A DNA stretch of 64,000 nt from Pleurotus djamor (Eukaryota > Basidiomycota > Agaricomycetes > Agaricales > Pleurotaceae): the NCBI GenBank assembly GCA_029747585.1, contig JAPEVF010000045.1:93133-157132 (forward strand), written 5' to 3'. Made by a program: the position numbers and the translations under genes. Shown piece by piece: positions 10,353-24,783 of this stretch (position 1 is the stretch's first letter; each line of letters opens with the position of its first letter). Below the pieces are notes generated by a model. That model ran no database searches. It was given only the letters and a program-made list of their open reading frames with translations, and was not told where the DNA came from.

Positions 10353-12046
10353 CTACACAAAAATGGCGCTTTCCTTGTGCTTCTGGAAGTCCGCCCAAGC
10401 ACTTGGAGGGATATTTATGTTCCACTCCTTGATTTTTCGCTCGTAATGTTGGTGTTTCCCCGGATTCCCAACGTCTAGGGTGAGAGCACTGTCCTCCATA
10501 CGCAGGGTCAACAACTGTGCTTCCTGGATTTGCCCATATACGACCATTTCGTTCCACCGACCAGGTTTTCGGACAGGGAATCGGCCTCCCATGTTGAAGT
10601 GGCGGGAGAAGAGAACGTATGGCTTTTGGACGCCCCAGGAGGCGACTAATTCATCGCGCTTGTTTTGGATTTGAGCGATTGTACAGGGATTGCCGTTGAC
10701 GTTCGTTTGGGGTGCTGTTTCGGGTACCCAAACCTAGAGTAGCAGTGATAAGCACGCACACATAACGCTGTAGAATTCGAGGGGTCATCAAACTTTTTTC
10801 AACGCCTTCCACTGCTCTTCATTTCTTGCAAATAGAGCACAGACCATTGTCTTTGCTTTGCTCTGACCGTGCGCATACTTGATCCAGTCGCTGAAGTATT
10901 TTGCACTGGAAGGATACCAATGTGATTGTAAGGCAACGGAATCGAGGAGGAGAGTTAACGAGACGTACATGGCAGGATCGTCTGTGATGTAACATGCGTA
11001 TCCCCAGCGCGCGGCTTCCTTCCGATCGTGCTTTCTCCATCCCTTTTCGAGCAGTTCGATGGATTCCATGTCCATACCAGAATACCCGAGGAAGAGAGGT
11101 TTAGTGTAGCTGCTGAGGTTCAGATCAACGAAAGGTGTGACGATACTCCGGTTTCGACGCCACGTTTCGATGCCAGCTTTGTACGTAGCCATAGTGAGGC
11201 CTTTGGTACCTTGTACAAGTTGGAAGGTCACGCCTGCGGCACAATAGTTAGGCCTCTGGATGTTCAAACAGCGTGAAATGGGTTCACGGACCAATCATCA
11301 TTTCTACGATGTCGCTGGTGGGGTCGTCATCGAAGAATATCTATAAACCGTGAGTACGGTAAGATTATTTCCAGTGTCAGAGACGGAAGCGCACCATATC
11401 GGAGTAAGTAGTGCTGGTATCATACGAGTGGATCGCATCGAAATGGTGCACTACATTCTCTGCGAAAACAAGGGCAAGAGGTGTGAAGAGGCATAGAGAT
11501 GGGTTCGAGGGCTGGCTTACTGTCAGAGTTCTCATCGTAGCTGACAAGGTCGATGATCGACTTGGAGTCCCCGTTTGCATCTGGAGCTTTCCAATACCAG
11601 AGAGCTCGGTCACACCTAGGTCAATCTTCAATACAATACAGCGGATTGGAGACAGGGGAAGGTCACGACGTACATGGCCTTGTTCTGGCCATGGCAGACA
11701 ATCGCAAGCTTGGCGCCGTGTTTGAGGATGTCTTCAACAATTGCTGGAATATCAGGATGCATCCCACATTTAACGACGGGGTTACTGGGCAGGATATATT
11801 TTCACGTTAGGAACACGGGATACAGGTCAGCGGACCTTTGATCGTAAAGATCCCAAGTATTTTGCTGCATGATGTTATCTTCAACATTCGGAGAACGTCC
11901 ACGGCCTTTGCCCCAACGACGAGGATTGAGTTCACCCCAAAAGATGGTTCCACTATGGCGACGTAGAAAAATAAAGCATCAGTTGCAGGGAAACTGAGGA
12001 AAACGTACAGGGTATCGAGAGCGACAACTTTGGGAAAGGGCTGCAT
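10353..12046 (-). CDS. HAD-superfamily MDP-1-like protein, copy C, with altered motif I
   Basis: Exons 12046-12009, 11952-11836, 11784-11674, 11615-11521, 11459-11395, 11340-11292, 11233-10969, 10905-10794, 10733-10353 (410 residues). Internal exon lengths equal those of A and B exactly (117, 111, 95, 65, 49, 265, 112). Motif I is D11-T-L13-G-T where A and B have DTDWT: the second Asp, the general acid/base of HAD phosphatases, is Leu. Motif II reads KLAIVCH, so the Ser is replaced by Cys, while the acidic motif FFDDD is kept. The frame is intact, so it is probably expressed but catalytically weak or inactive; a binding or regulatory role is an inference. The change straddles the first intron (CT in exon 1, T in exon 2), so alternative splicing there is the main uncertainty. 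Confidence 0.92.
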
Positions 12047-13092
12047 TGGAGTTTCGTATGGGTTCCCTGCGGATTCTTTGGACTATAAAGTTTGGAGCTT
12101 GGCCTGGTCTTGATGTGTCCGAGAGAATTACATCACAGAGGTGAATTGGATAGACTCATGGAGCTAAGTACAGTGATATTGACGAGCCACAAGCGTCGGC
12201 TTTTGCGTGTCCCATAACTGCAAGTTCATTCCAATTACGGTGAGTTGCGTTGGCGTTTCTTCCTAGTCCTGAACAGGGTCTTGAGCCAATCGGTCGGAGG
12301 ACTCGGATAATTCCATGTAAGAAGAGCATTGAAAGCGCGCGATGGAACCAGTGAGAACAATGGAGAAGAGCTTCTTTCATTGACGCAGTGGCGTAACGAA
12401 CCTGTATGTCGTGTTGAAGGCACTTGCCACTGAGTCGAAGGGAAGTAAAGACCTGCTTGCAGGGAGTGGCGTGCGAAACCTTCGAAAGTCCGCGACTGGC
12501 AAAAACCCGATTACGGCCAAGTCCAAAACTCTGGACGCCCTGGCTCATCTTTATGCTGTATCCATACTTTATAATGCGCACTACACGTAATCTCGCGATC
12601 AGGCGAACATATCGACATCGGGGAAAATCAAAACCCTCAACCCTCATTGACGATGCCAGACGGAAGGAATCCTATAAAAATTTGTGGGAAAGAGTCGAAA
12701 AGGTGTGGAGAGCTGGAAGACACCCTTCCATTGCAATGGAAGTTCCCATGTATGGTACAGACGAAGCCCTGGTGAATTTGAAGCTCAAAATTCCGAGTAA
12801 CCGCCTGGCCTTGTCTCCTCCGAAGTCGAAATTACCGGACTAAAGCATCCAATCAGCCATTCACCATGCATTTCTGTCCATAAACTCATACTTTGTCTGC
12901 TGTGCTTTTTGAAGAGTATAGCTTACCAATGCACCGACACTGAGTAGTACGGCGTCCTCCTAAGCGTTCAATACCGAAGCTGTCGGTATAGCCCATAGCT
13001 AAGTGTCTAAACCACAAATGCCTCATCACAACATGATAAAAGATATATCCTGAGTTGATCCTGAGGGCAGAAAACTACAACCTGAAAAAGAA
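12047..13092. other. intergenic, no supported gene
   Basis: Promoter of HAD copy C and 3' end of the APH-like gene. Overlapping open frames occur on both strands (12156-12647 minus, 12424-12843 plus); neither has a domain, a signal or a credible splice partner. Confidence 0.45.
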
Positions 13093-15680
13093 CTACTCCG
13101 CCTCCGCTTCATAATTAACATCATGACCATCGTCCAAATTCCACTTCTTGCCGTTCTCCTTCTTCTCCGAAACTGTCAACCAAGCTTCTAGCCTCCTTCC
13201 AAGTTCGCCACCGCGTCCACCACAGAAATCACCGTCCGTTTCCAGCATCTGCTCTTTGTCTTTTTCCTTAGGAAATGGCAGCTTGGATGAAGTTTTTCGT
13301 CGTGCGGCCTGCGAGGAAGCCAACATCGCCTGTAGCTCACAGACCGAGTCCTCGCTATCCCTCGACTCTGGTACAACACGAGCCGCGCTATCGGGGACAC
13401 CGTCCTCAGCTTCGGCCTCTTTGAACCACTCCTCCTCCATATCCTCTGGCCCGAGAATGCTATCCGCAAGCCCTTCCTCCCAGCCGTCCCATTCGATACA
13501 CCGATGAGCCATACGCAGACGCATCCCCGCTGACTCGTAGTACAGCCAGTCTCGGGCGAGAGATGTGTAGTCGTAATCACGACCGTCTCGTGGCGATGTT
13601 ACATGACCTGGTCGTGATCCCAATCGTGCCACAGATTCACGGAAGAGGTTGGCGACGAAGGGACTGGACTGCACGAACGCAGGAAGATGAGCGCATGCCC
13701 ATAGTGGTCGTGTCGTTGTGGATTCCCAGTCAATGATGCATGTCTAATGAACAGTGAGTTAACATAGAAGAACAGAAGGACATTTGATTAAACTCACTAT
13801 TTTCGTGTGGTCGTGGGCATCGACAAATACGTTCTCCAAGCTGAGATCATGGCAATCGATCCCAAACTCTTCCGTTTCTTCACGCTTCTCCAGCGTCGCC
13901 GTCAGTCTCTCCATGAGATCCATGAACCTCTCCATCTCCTTCCTCACTCTCTGCTCACGTTCATGAAGATGAGCAACCAAGAACGTACTCCTCTGCATCC
14001 GCCTGTAGTCTCTGTACATCGCATCTCCAGGTCCCTCCCACTCCTCCTCACTCTCCTCCAAGTCATACTCGTCGCTATCATCACTGCGGTCGCCCGGTAC
14101 GGCGTTCAGGTGGTGATGCCGCGATGAGCGAATTTCGTCAGGGTCAAGGTGAAGCCGATGAGGTGCTGATTTGCCCTCACATTCCCTGATAACGCCAGTG
14201 ATTTCGCGATCAGCACAAGCGGCGAGGTAGGCTGATGTAGTGGACCAGGGTCCGCGATTTAATTCCTCTGCGGACATATCTCCTCTGCCTGAGCCGAAGA
14301 AGGGCCAAGAGATGATAGGACCAACGTGGTAGTCGGGCGAAGCATTCTTGTGCTGCAGCTTACGCGCAACGGCGGAAGAAAGGTTAGCCGCCCCTGATGA
14401 GGTGAATGGGAAGGACGAATATGACTGGTCCGATGCGCGAGGAGTGTCAGCCGAGGAAGGGGAGTGCATGGCAGTTCGGCTAGATGAGGTGTCAAAGTAG
14501 AGAGAGCCAAGCTTTGGGAAGCGATGAGCGAAGATGGGTATTATGAGTTCTGCAACGTTATCCAGCAGCTTGACTAGGTCATTGTACGGCATCGAGTGGT
14601 AGACTCTTGACAGGGGTATACCAGGGGCCTTGGGAAGGATGTGAGTCACGTGATGAGGATGGAGAATTTGAAATTTACGCGAGGAAACGCGCTGATCGCA
14701 AATCGCTCACCTTTGACATGAGAATGAACTCACCGCCAAGACGATTGTATGGATTGGCATCGTAGTGGTACACAGTCGGTACAGGGATGTTTGTATGCTC
14801 GCGCAAATATTGCATTGTAGCGACTTCGGACTCTGTTTTGAGCCGAGGCATGAATCGACGCGCTACACGAGCTACGAGCTCAGATCGGTCAACTAGCGTA
14901 ACCAAGTAGGCCTGTTATGGTGTTAACTGCGATATCGGACTGTTGGTGGCTCAACTACATACCTTGTGAAATGTGCCTGCGTAGGTGAAACAAATCGCTG
15001 ATGTGAGCAACGGCGTACCGGAATTGCCGGTATGGTGATATTGCTTACCAGAGCTCAAAAACGTAATTCTGCCCACGTCGACGCCCATCTTCTCTTTCAC
15101 GACGTCCTTCAAGACACGCCTATCGACCTGGAACGGAGCAAAGCCGTTCACGGTCGCGTCAGCCTTGGATTCCTTGCGCCGGTCTTCATGTTCTATGGCC
15201 CAATCCCATTCCAGCGGTGGTTGTGATCTTCCAGCTGAAGAAGCTGAGGGAATCGGTGAAATAGCCATGGCGGTAGCTGCCTTCTTCTTTTCGGTGTGGG
15301 GTAAACGATGGGGTAAAGATGTCGAGTAGCCATTCTTGATCATGGCACCAGATAATATACCTTCCGTCTCCGGTTTATGGATCGCGTCCAGGCGGTGTGC
15401 TGAGGGCTTATCAACGGAGTCCAGGCCCAAGTCGAGCTGTTCGTCGAGCTCGCCGTCCAATGTGATGGTAACTGGCGTATTATTCCACTCGCTCAAAGGA
15501 GCCAGCAATGAGGATATACTGCCAAAGATGTAATATCTGGTACGAGGAGGAGAAGAGGAAAACGCACTCTACATGGTGGTGATCGTGACGGTGTCCAATC
15601 TCTAAGCTACCATTGTGTTTGGCCTTGTTTTGCATTCCCGTAATCTTGGCACGTGCCTCGTGGGCGACCCTGTGGAGCAT
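13093..15680 (-). CDS. APH-type phosphotransferase family protein (kinase-like)
   Basis: Six exons, 15680-15568, 15518-15049, 14976-14963, 14911-14711, 14628-13798 and 13743-13093, give 759 residues in phase. Exon 3 is a 14-base micro-exon encoding GTFHK, required for the family motif GTFHKAYLVTL. The kinase-like core follows: VARRFMPRLKTESEVATM, PVPTVYHYD, GGEFILMSK, then PGIPLSRVY. A long Ser/Asp/Glu-rich insertion (encoded around 14500-14000) comes before the Brenner-type loop CHDLSLEN and the metal motif IIDWE, both intact near residues 525-550. The acidic C-terminus is low complexity. Fungal APH-family members are abundant and mostly uncharacterised; they are not evidence of antibiotic resistance. 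No signal peptide, probably cytosolic. An active small-molecule or protein kinase is plausible from the intact residues. Confidence 0.93.
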
Positions 15681-16610
15681 TTTGAGGAGAGCTTGAAAGG
15701 AAAGAAAGAAATGTCTAAAAGTCTAAGATCTAACGGGGATTCCCAAGCATTCATGGCTCAACCGAGCACTCTTTATACGAGGGNCCCTAGTAATCTAGTC
15801 AGTTTATCTTGGCACAGATCCACGCGTTAAGGCGATGTGGTCTGACATGGAAGTGACTTACTGGAAGCTTTCCCAACGGAAAGCGGAAGGACGCATAGCT
15901 AGACGGGGAAATCGCCCAATCTCGCGTATACTATTGCGTCTGTGTCGCTTGATCCCGGGCTTGGCAATCGGCCTACGCCCCTACCTCCTGTAGTTAGCCC
16001 CTACGTACCCTTGGCTATCCCTATGCGCACTGATTGTGATCAGTAACATCATCATTGTCGCCAAGTACTCGTCGGTATCCTAGTGAGTACAAAGCTCTTC
16101 TCAGTACTCGCAGCTACTGTCAAGGAGGGTTGATGACAACGATTGGGGCGGACCAGAGAAATCGCACACATTCAACTCCGAAACGTGGGCACCGAACAGT
16201 TATTCATAGCTTCCTCCGTCGAATCAATTACGTGCCCGATCGAAGAGCTCAAGATATGGTTGCCTGACTCCAGAATCTAAAATTGAGCAAACCTCCAGCG
16301 GAAACGGACGGCGTCCCCTTGATTGAAGACATTCAGAACTTCGATTCGTGTTCGATTCGTCCTTGCAGGTGTCCATTGGGTTAGAGGGAAGGAGAAGTTG
16401 GATGCTGGTCCATTACCAGCATGGCGGTGTGAGAGATAGATTACTCATACGATACTACTGAAGATAGCCAAGACATACTTACATGCAGGTTCTGTTGCGG
16501 GGATAGAGCGGGGCAGGCGATGTGGTGGTGGACTTTGCGGTGGGCTACTACGATGTGACTTGATAAGAGTTGTATTTGATGTCTTCCTTTGAAAGACTCG
16601 CCTTTCAATA
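15681..16610. other. intergenic left of the inverted-repeat element
   Basis: Promoter of the APH-like gene, one N near 15784, then unique sequence up to the left end of the element. No gene seen. Confidence 0.5.
15771..15777 (-). promoter_or_regulatory. TATA box (TATAAAG) of the APH-like gene
   Basis: TATAAAG on the minus strand about 91 bases before the predicted start codon at 15680; sequence match and spacing only. Confidence 0.5.
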
Positions 16611-16812
16611 TGGGGCGCAAAGTGTAAAAGTATTAGTTTTATAGAGCTCACCTTAATATTCGCTCCCCCCTCCCTAATTTAAATGTGAATAAGGAGTATA
16701 GACTTCATTGGGGTGCTTTGACTTAAAGTGGGGGGGACTTGGAATTTTCCGGGGGGGGGGAAGTCGTGCACTTGTGGGGGGGGGGGAAACAATTTGTTAT
16801 TGATCGTGAGAA
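16611..16812 (+). repeat. left terminal inverted repeat
   Basis: Left arm, about 202 bases, including the 10-G and 11-G tracts at about 16750-16790. It pairs with the right arm with scattered mismatches. Confidence 0.75.
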
Positions 16813-17410
16813 CCATTTACTGATCGTGGGAGCGACATTGATAAGGGTGCCTGACAACATAACTGACTGTGGAAACAAATGAGCGCAACCCTGCACGGAG
16901 TTCCCATGGTCAGTAAAATAGTTTCACGGTCAGTTTCGGGAGTTCCCACAGTAAGTAGAAACCTGCCTTGAAGTCCCAAACCGAGAAAATCGCACTCTCA
17001 CCGCTCTAAGGCTACTTAATATCATATCAAATCTTTGGGTGAGCCTATTAGTGTCTTTGAAAACTTCCTCCGCACCTACCTTTCTCCAAGTAGCTCTTCT
17101 CGGAGTTATAACAACTTGGACGGCGCAAAAGGGGAGGTCACGCGACTGCTAGGAGCTAAGTTATTCCCAGGGTCAGTATGCTTTTCTCACACTCACTAAT
17201 GTCCCGTTCCCACTGTCAATAACTCGTTCCCACGTTGATCCTCACTTACTGTGAGAACCTCAGTTTTGACCGTGGAGTAATTTTATTGACCCTGTGAACT
17301 CTGTGCAGGGTCGGGTCTATTTATTTCCACAGTCAGTTTCGCATCGAGAACCCTGGGCAATTTCGATCTCACGGTCAGCTTTCAATTCTCACGGTCAATA
17401 ACAAATTTGT
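16797..17410. repeat. subterminal array of a TTCCCACGGTCAGT-like motif
   Basis: About 14 degenerate copies of a 12-14 base motif (forward type ACTGACCGTGRGAAC, reverse type GTTCYCACGGTCAGT) sit in both orientations across the interior of the element. Examples are near 16815, 16870, 16905, 16925, 17215, 17255, 17320, 17370 and 17388. Such arrays are commonly transposase-binding subterminal repeats; that role is inferred. Confidence 0.7.
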
Positions 17411-17597
17411 TCCCCCCCCCGGCAAAAGTGCGACTCCCCCCCCCCCCCNGGAAAATTCCAAGTCCCCCCAACTTTTAAGTGATAGCATGATATCATAATA
17501 TACACTTCTTACTCACATTTTCTCTTTAAATTAGAGAGGGGGGAGCGAATATTAAGGTGAGCTCTATAAAACTAATACTTTTACACTATGCGCCCCA
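17386..17597 (-). repeat. right terminal inverted repeat
   Basis: Right arm, about 212 bases, with C-tracts at about 17413-17449 (one N at the tract end, typical of a polymerase-slippage or assembly problem). Confidence 0.75.
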
Positions 17598-18031
17598 TAT
17601 ACGGATAGTGGCCCGGCGGAAGCTTTGTGATATTGTTGTGGTCGCAAAGAAGTTGAAGGTCACGACTTCGGGTCCGAAGTTGCGCCACTAGGGCGCACGT
17701 GCCAGACTCATAGGGAATCCCTAATTATTTTGAGTTGGAGTATTCTACTACTTTTCTACGTCCCCGAAGCGTTTGGTGTATCTAGCAATGTAGCTACTTT
17801 TGAAATATAGTCCAATCTATGAAGGAGAATCTAAATCTAGCAAGCTGAAAGCGAGGTTCCTCTAAATGGAACGCATGTCCAGGGTGTGTATATGTACGAA
17901 GCAAGTCCAATGATAGCAAGCAATAACCCAATGTCGTAAGATAAGAGATAAGTCTATGAATAGTGTCCGTGAAGAGTGGTCATGATGGAAAAGAGAGAAG
18001 GAGGTGGGGTGGCAACATCGTGCCTTTTATT
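17598..18031. other. intergenic right of the element
   Basis: Unique sequence between the element and the 3' end of the repeat-precursor gene; no gene seen. Confidence 0.5.
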
Positions 18032-18974
18032 TTAGAGAGCTTCTGGGGTGGGCTCCGGGGTGGAATCGTCTGCGGTTTTCTCAGCGCCGGTTTCCTTTGG
18101 CGCAGGAGCAGCCCAGGTGGGGATATAGTCGATCGCGTACTTGGAAGAACGCGTAGCAGGGGCAGGCTTTTCACCCTCAGTGACTTTCAAACTATAAATG
18201 TACAGGGCGACAATTAGCACAAGCCTCATCAACGATAGATCCATGGGAAAACGTACGTTTCTGTTTCCTTTGGTTCGGGTGCTTGGACAGCCCACGATGG
18301 GAGGTAGTCGATGGCGTACTTTGATGACTTGGTCGTTGCGGGGGTGGGAGGTTGAACCTTCTCGGCACTAAGGAGACAAGATGAGTCGATATTCGACAAG
18401 AGGGGGAAGGAGGAAGCTTACACATTGGTAGCCGTAGGTTCCTCAGCATTGACAGCCCACGAGGGGAGGTAGTCGATGGCATATTTTGAGGAGCGCGTTT
18501 TGGGGCTGGGTGCGGTCTTCTCAGCTACGGGGCTGTGATATGAAGATGTTGATTAGCTTGGGATGGGTGCGGCGAGTCAACACTGTTACGTACACGGTGG
18601 CAGCGGCTTCAGTGGGAGCAGGCATAGCCCAAGTGGGGTGGTAGTCAATCGCGTATTTCGAGGATCGAGTGTTGACGCCGGCCTCAGCTCTATAAATATA
18701 TCTGATGAACATCCCCTTCGCAACATGGTGGAGATGTAGGGCTTACCTCTTAGATGGCACCACAGGGTCGTGCTTGTAGACAGGCTTGCCGTTAGATGTG
18801 ACGAGGCTTCCACTAGGGAGGAGCCAGTCAGCATGCATGCTGGGTGACCGATCGGGAGAAATTAACATACGGGTTTAGGATGACATTAAGAGGTGGAAGT
18901 GGGGCGGCAACGACCGAAGTAGCACCGAAGGCGAGGAGGAAGATGGTGGCGAGTTGGGAGGAAGTGCAGACCAT
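18032..18974 (-). CDS. secreted protein with four exon-encoded SSKYAIDY repeats
   Basis: Six exons, 18974-18871, 18812-18747, 18689-18594, 18532-18422, 18367-18257 and 18191-18032, give 215 residues; every intron is phase 2. Residues 1-24 form a signal peptide (MVCTSSQLATIFLLAFGATS then VVAAP). A short pro-like region ends in the dibasic SKR followed by AEAG, which resembles a Kex2 site with a following dipeptide trim. Exons 3-6 each carry one copy of [TR or TK]-SSKYAIDY-x-P-[T/S]-WA, with x = H, L, L, I, separated by Pro/Ala/Glu/Thr-rich linkers. The repeated cores are nearly invariant while the linkers drift. This layout resembles multi-core precursors of fungal ribosomal peptides (dikaritins), but no UstY/DUF3328-type enzyme or tyrosinase is in the window, so function is unproven. 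A wall or adhesion repeat protein is the alternative. Confidence 0.9.
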
Positions 18975-21057
18975 TTTGATAGTTGTCGTGAAGAACGGGA
19001 GCGTTGATAGGCGTAAAGGAGAACGTCGAAACCGTGGAAGGAAGTAGAAGCAAGTGTTTGCTGAGGATTGAAAAGCGACGCGCAGTGTGTATTTATACAG
19101 ACAGGTCAGTTATGAATAAACATCGCGCATGAAAACCAACTCAACATTCACCGTGTGGTCCATCCAACAGCATAACAAAGGCAATTGCACCGGAACATGG
19201 AGCATGGAACATGGAACATGGTCGCAGGCTGTGGCGAACTCGGAAGAATGTTCGTCTCTGCTGAGAGCTAAGACACTGTCCGCGTAGTAAGCGAGCATTG
19301 CAAAACGTTTCGCACTTGAAAATGACCGATTATTCTAGAATGGGAGAACGGGACTTGGATAGTCCCATGTACCCCAGAAAATTGGCTTGTGGCAGCGCCC
19401 TCGGATCCAAACGAACCCTCTAGACACGCAGAAGCAAATGGTACGAGAGATTCGAGGCACTTGGAGCCGGAGAATGCCTGGCGACGTGTTTTGGGTGAAT
19501 ACTTCGCGAGCTGTCAGAGTCTGACTGGCCAAAGACCTTTCAGCCAAGTAGTTTCCAAGGTAGGTTAGTTGTGGTGATGAGAAAACATCGAGTACTCGTG
19601 AAGGCTCAAAAATCTTCTCGTGATTGAATGAGGGACACATTGGGAAAATGCGCATGGTCCCCTCGGAACGTCCCTCTGAGAAGGCGCCTAACGGCCATCC
19701 TGCAGATCTCCCGCCAACGTCTCGAGGTCCGTGCGGCTTAAGCAAAGAAAAGATTCGTGTGATTATAACCTCAACCTTCTCAAGGTACGTCCAAGTCCAA
19801 GGCAGTGGGGGTCTGTGGGTGTCTGCTTCGGAGAAAGACTCAGGATCATCCAATGGTGTATTAAGTGCACCTGGGAGTATTCGAAATGGAGCCAGTTCTT
19901 ACACTGCCTGTAAAAGTTGTCAAGTTTACAATAAGTCAGACGTCAGACGAGTGGACAAAATAGCGAACCTTTGCCAGGACGGTCGGCTGTCAATTTGCGA
20001 TGCACAGCCCCAGCCAATGGCTGGTTCCGCCAGTAACAGGGTCGTCCGAGTCCCGTTGTAAGGTACGAGGAGGTGATTGGGCATGAATATCGCAGCGCGA
20101 CTAGACGGCTTCGAGTTCCAACTTGGTTCCAACAACAAGCGTTCAAATGGCCAATTCCATTGGAGGATATCTGTACTTACCACTGCAACCGACACGCAAG
20201 AGCATTCATGCATGAGTGTCTGCGACGAAGAGCCAACCAAGGGGTACGTCACTGGATAAAACTTGGCGCGTCCGACTCCGAACTCGGACGTTTCATGCCC
20301 CTAACCCTCACGTGGAGCCTCGACGCGTCACGTCGGCTACGCGTCGCTCTTTTCCTCTTGCCTTCACCATTCTTATTTCTTATTTCACCTCTGGTTCACT
20401 TTCTTGCCTCCAGGGACCTCCAAGGGGCTGATAAGCATAGAAAGGTCCAGTCAACAACATGGGAACTTGAACGCAGGTGTATCGTCGCCCTTTGCAAACT
20501 TCTCAGGTACGTAGATCTCAATTCATAAACATGGTTGAGCTCGCTGAAGTCTCTTGAGTGGTAGTAGCTAGGGTACTTAATGGGTTGTGTATCTATGTGC
20601 TTTTTTATTTTTCCACAAGCGGGCTGACCAGAATAGTAGAGCTCAACTCGCACCAGTGGTTATCACGGTCGTGTCCCACGCGTCATTGCCCATAGGTTCA
20701 TCACATAGATACTTGCTACGTCCCCCTAGAAAGGTCAGCACAATGCGCAACGGTTTATTGATGTAAATCGCAAATGAAATTGAATCTTTCGCAGCGCATG
20801 CGCATTGACACTTTGTGCTTTGAAGAACAGCATGACTTTTCATATGAGCTTCTCCACGGATCGAAAGCATGTCAAGGCTATTCATTTGGCCGTAGTATGC
20901 AATATTACTTGCAGTGAAAGGATGGGAAGGACATTCGTGCCAGCAAATGGCATATTTTGCGACGGGAACACGATAGGGGCTCGGTGCCAATACCCCACGA
21001 ACCCGAAAAACCGAATTTGAGCTTTTACCTCAAACTTTTCTTTCTCCACGTCGTTGC
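18975..21057. other. 2-kb intergenic region, no supported gene
   Basis: Besides the TATA box there are overlapping open frames on both strands (for example 19335-19853 minus, 19624-20061 plus, 20073-20528 plus). None has a recognised domain, signal peptide or consistent splice chain. The promoter of ARG5,6 must lie at the right side; I could not find a convincing TGACTC activator site. Confidence 0.45.
19090..19097 (-). promoter_or_regulatory. TATA box (TATAAATA) of the repeat-protein gene
   Basis: TATAAATA on the minus strand about 116-123 bases before the start codon at 18974. Confidence 0.55.
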
Positions 21058-24210
<3,153 letters not shown>

Positions 24211-24783
24211 GTCCGTCGAACTGCGGACCGAGCCCTAGCGCGCGGCGCCCACACAAAAGTACGCTTCTATCTCTTCGGTACACATGTCACATCTTTTCTT
24301 GAAAATTTTGCGCGTCCATGTTGCGTCCATAACTCTGTCTGTTTGTCATTATATTTATGTCACCTCTGTATATTTTTTNGTTCGGAGCGAGTGGCTCTCT
24401 GGAATCTCGTGAAATGCATGTTCTTGACAGACGAAACGCTTCGTTGCTACCGCTTGGTCACCGCTCCATCACCATGATGATCCCATGTACTGGACCAGCC
24501 TGACTGCCGACTGAGATGATGACTTCGAAGGTGACACACTTTAAATGATATGAAAACGAAATGAATAAGGGTGCTTGCGTTACAAACTACAAATGATAGA
24601 GTAACACGGATTATGTGAACGAATTCTACTGAGCTCCGAGAGTGGTGGAGGCAAAAATGGATGTTCTAAGTGTTGACATCGTGATAATGGTGTAGGGTAT
24701 GTTCAGTAGGTTTCCGCTAGAAATGAGATTATCGGTGAAAAGGGAGTATACGAAGAATGAAAACAGGATGGCTTACAATACGT
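24211..24783. other. intergenic, no gene seen
   Basis: 3' region of ARG5,6 (one N near 24379) and 3' region of the convergent secreted-protein gene. Confidence 0.5.

Larger units (their letters stand above)
16611..17597. mobile_element. 987-bp non-autonomous inverted-repeat element (MITE-like), TA-flanked
   Basis: The two ends are long imperfect inverted repeats: TGGGGCGCAAAGTGTAAAAG at 16611 matches, in reverse, TGCGCCCCA and its inward neighbours at 17597. Similarity continues about 200 bases through a GAGCTCACCTTAATATTCGC block, a GGGGGGACTTGGAATTTTCC block and poly-G runs. Both ends touch a TA dinucleotide (16609-16610 and 17598-17599), which looks like a TA target-site duplication of the Tc1/mariner kind. 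No transposase frame lies inside; the middle is filled with copies of one short motif in both orientations. The element is therefore probably mobilised in trans. The superfamily is inferred from the TA flank only; such long inverted repeats are unusual for mariner. Confidence 0.75.

Noticed and set aside
10110..10478. Plus-strand open frame at the 3' end of HAD copy C
   Set aside because: Largely antisense to exon 9 of copy C, which is fixed by comparison with copies A and B.
12156..12843. Overlapping open frames on both strands between HAD copy C and the APH-like gene
   Set aside because: No domain, no splice partner, and each explains the other as a shadow.
13093..15680. Reading the APH-like gene as an antibiotic-resistance gene
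   Set aside because: Fungal APH-family proteins are a large, mostly uncharacterised group; length and insertions do not match bacterial resistance enzymes.
19335..20653. Several open frames of 60-172 codons on both strands
   Set aside because: Mutually overlapping, no family features, no credible splice chain.
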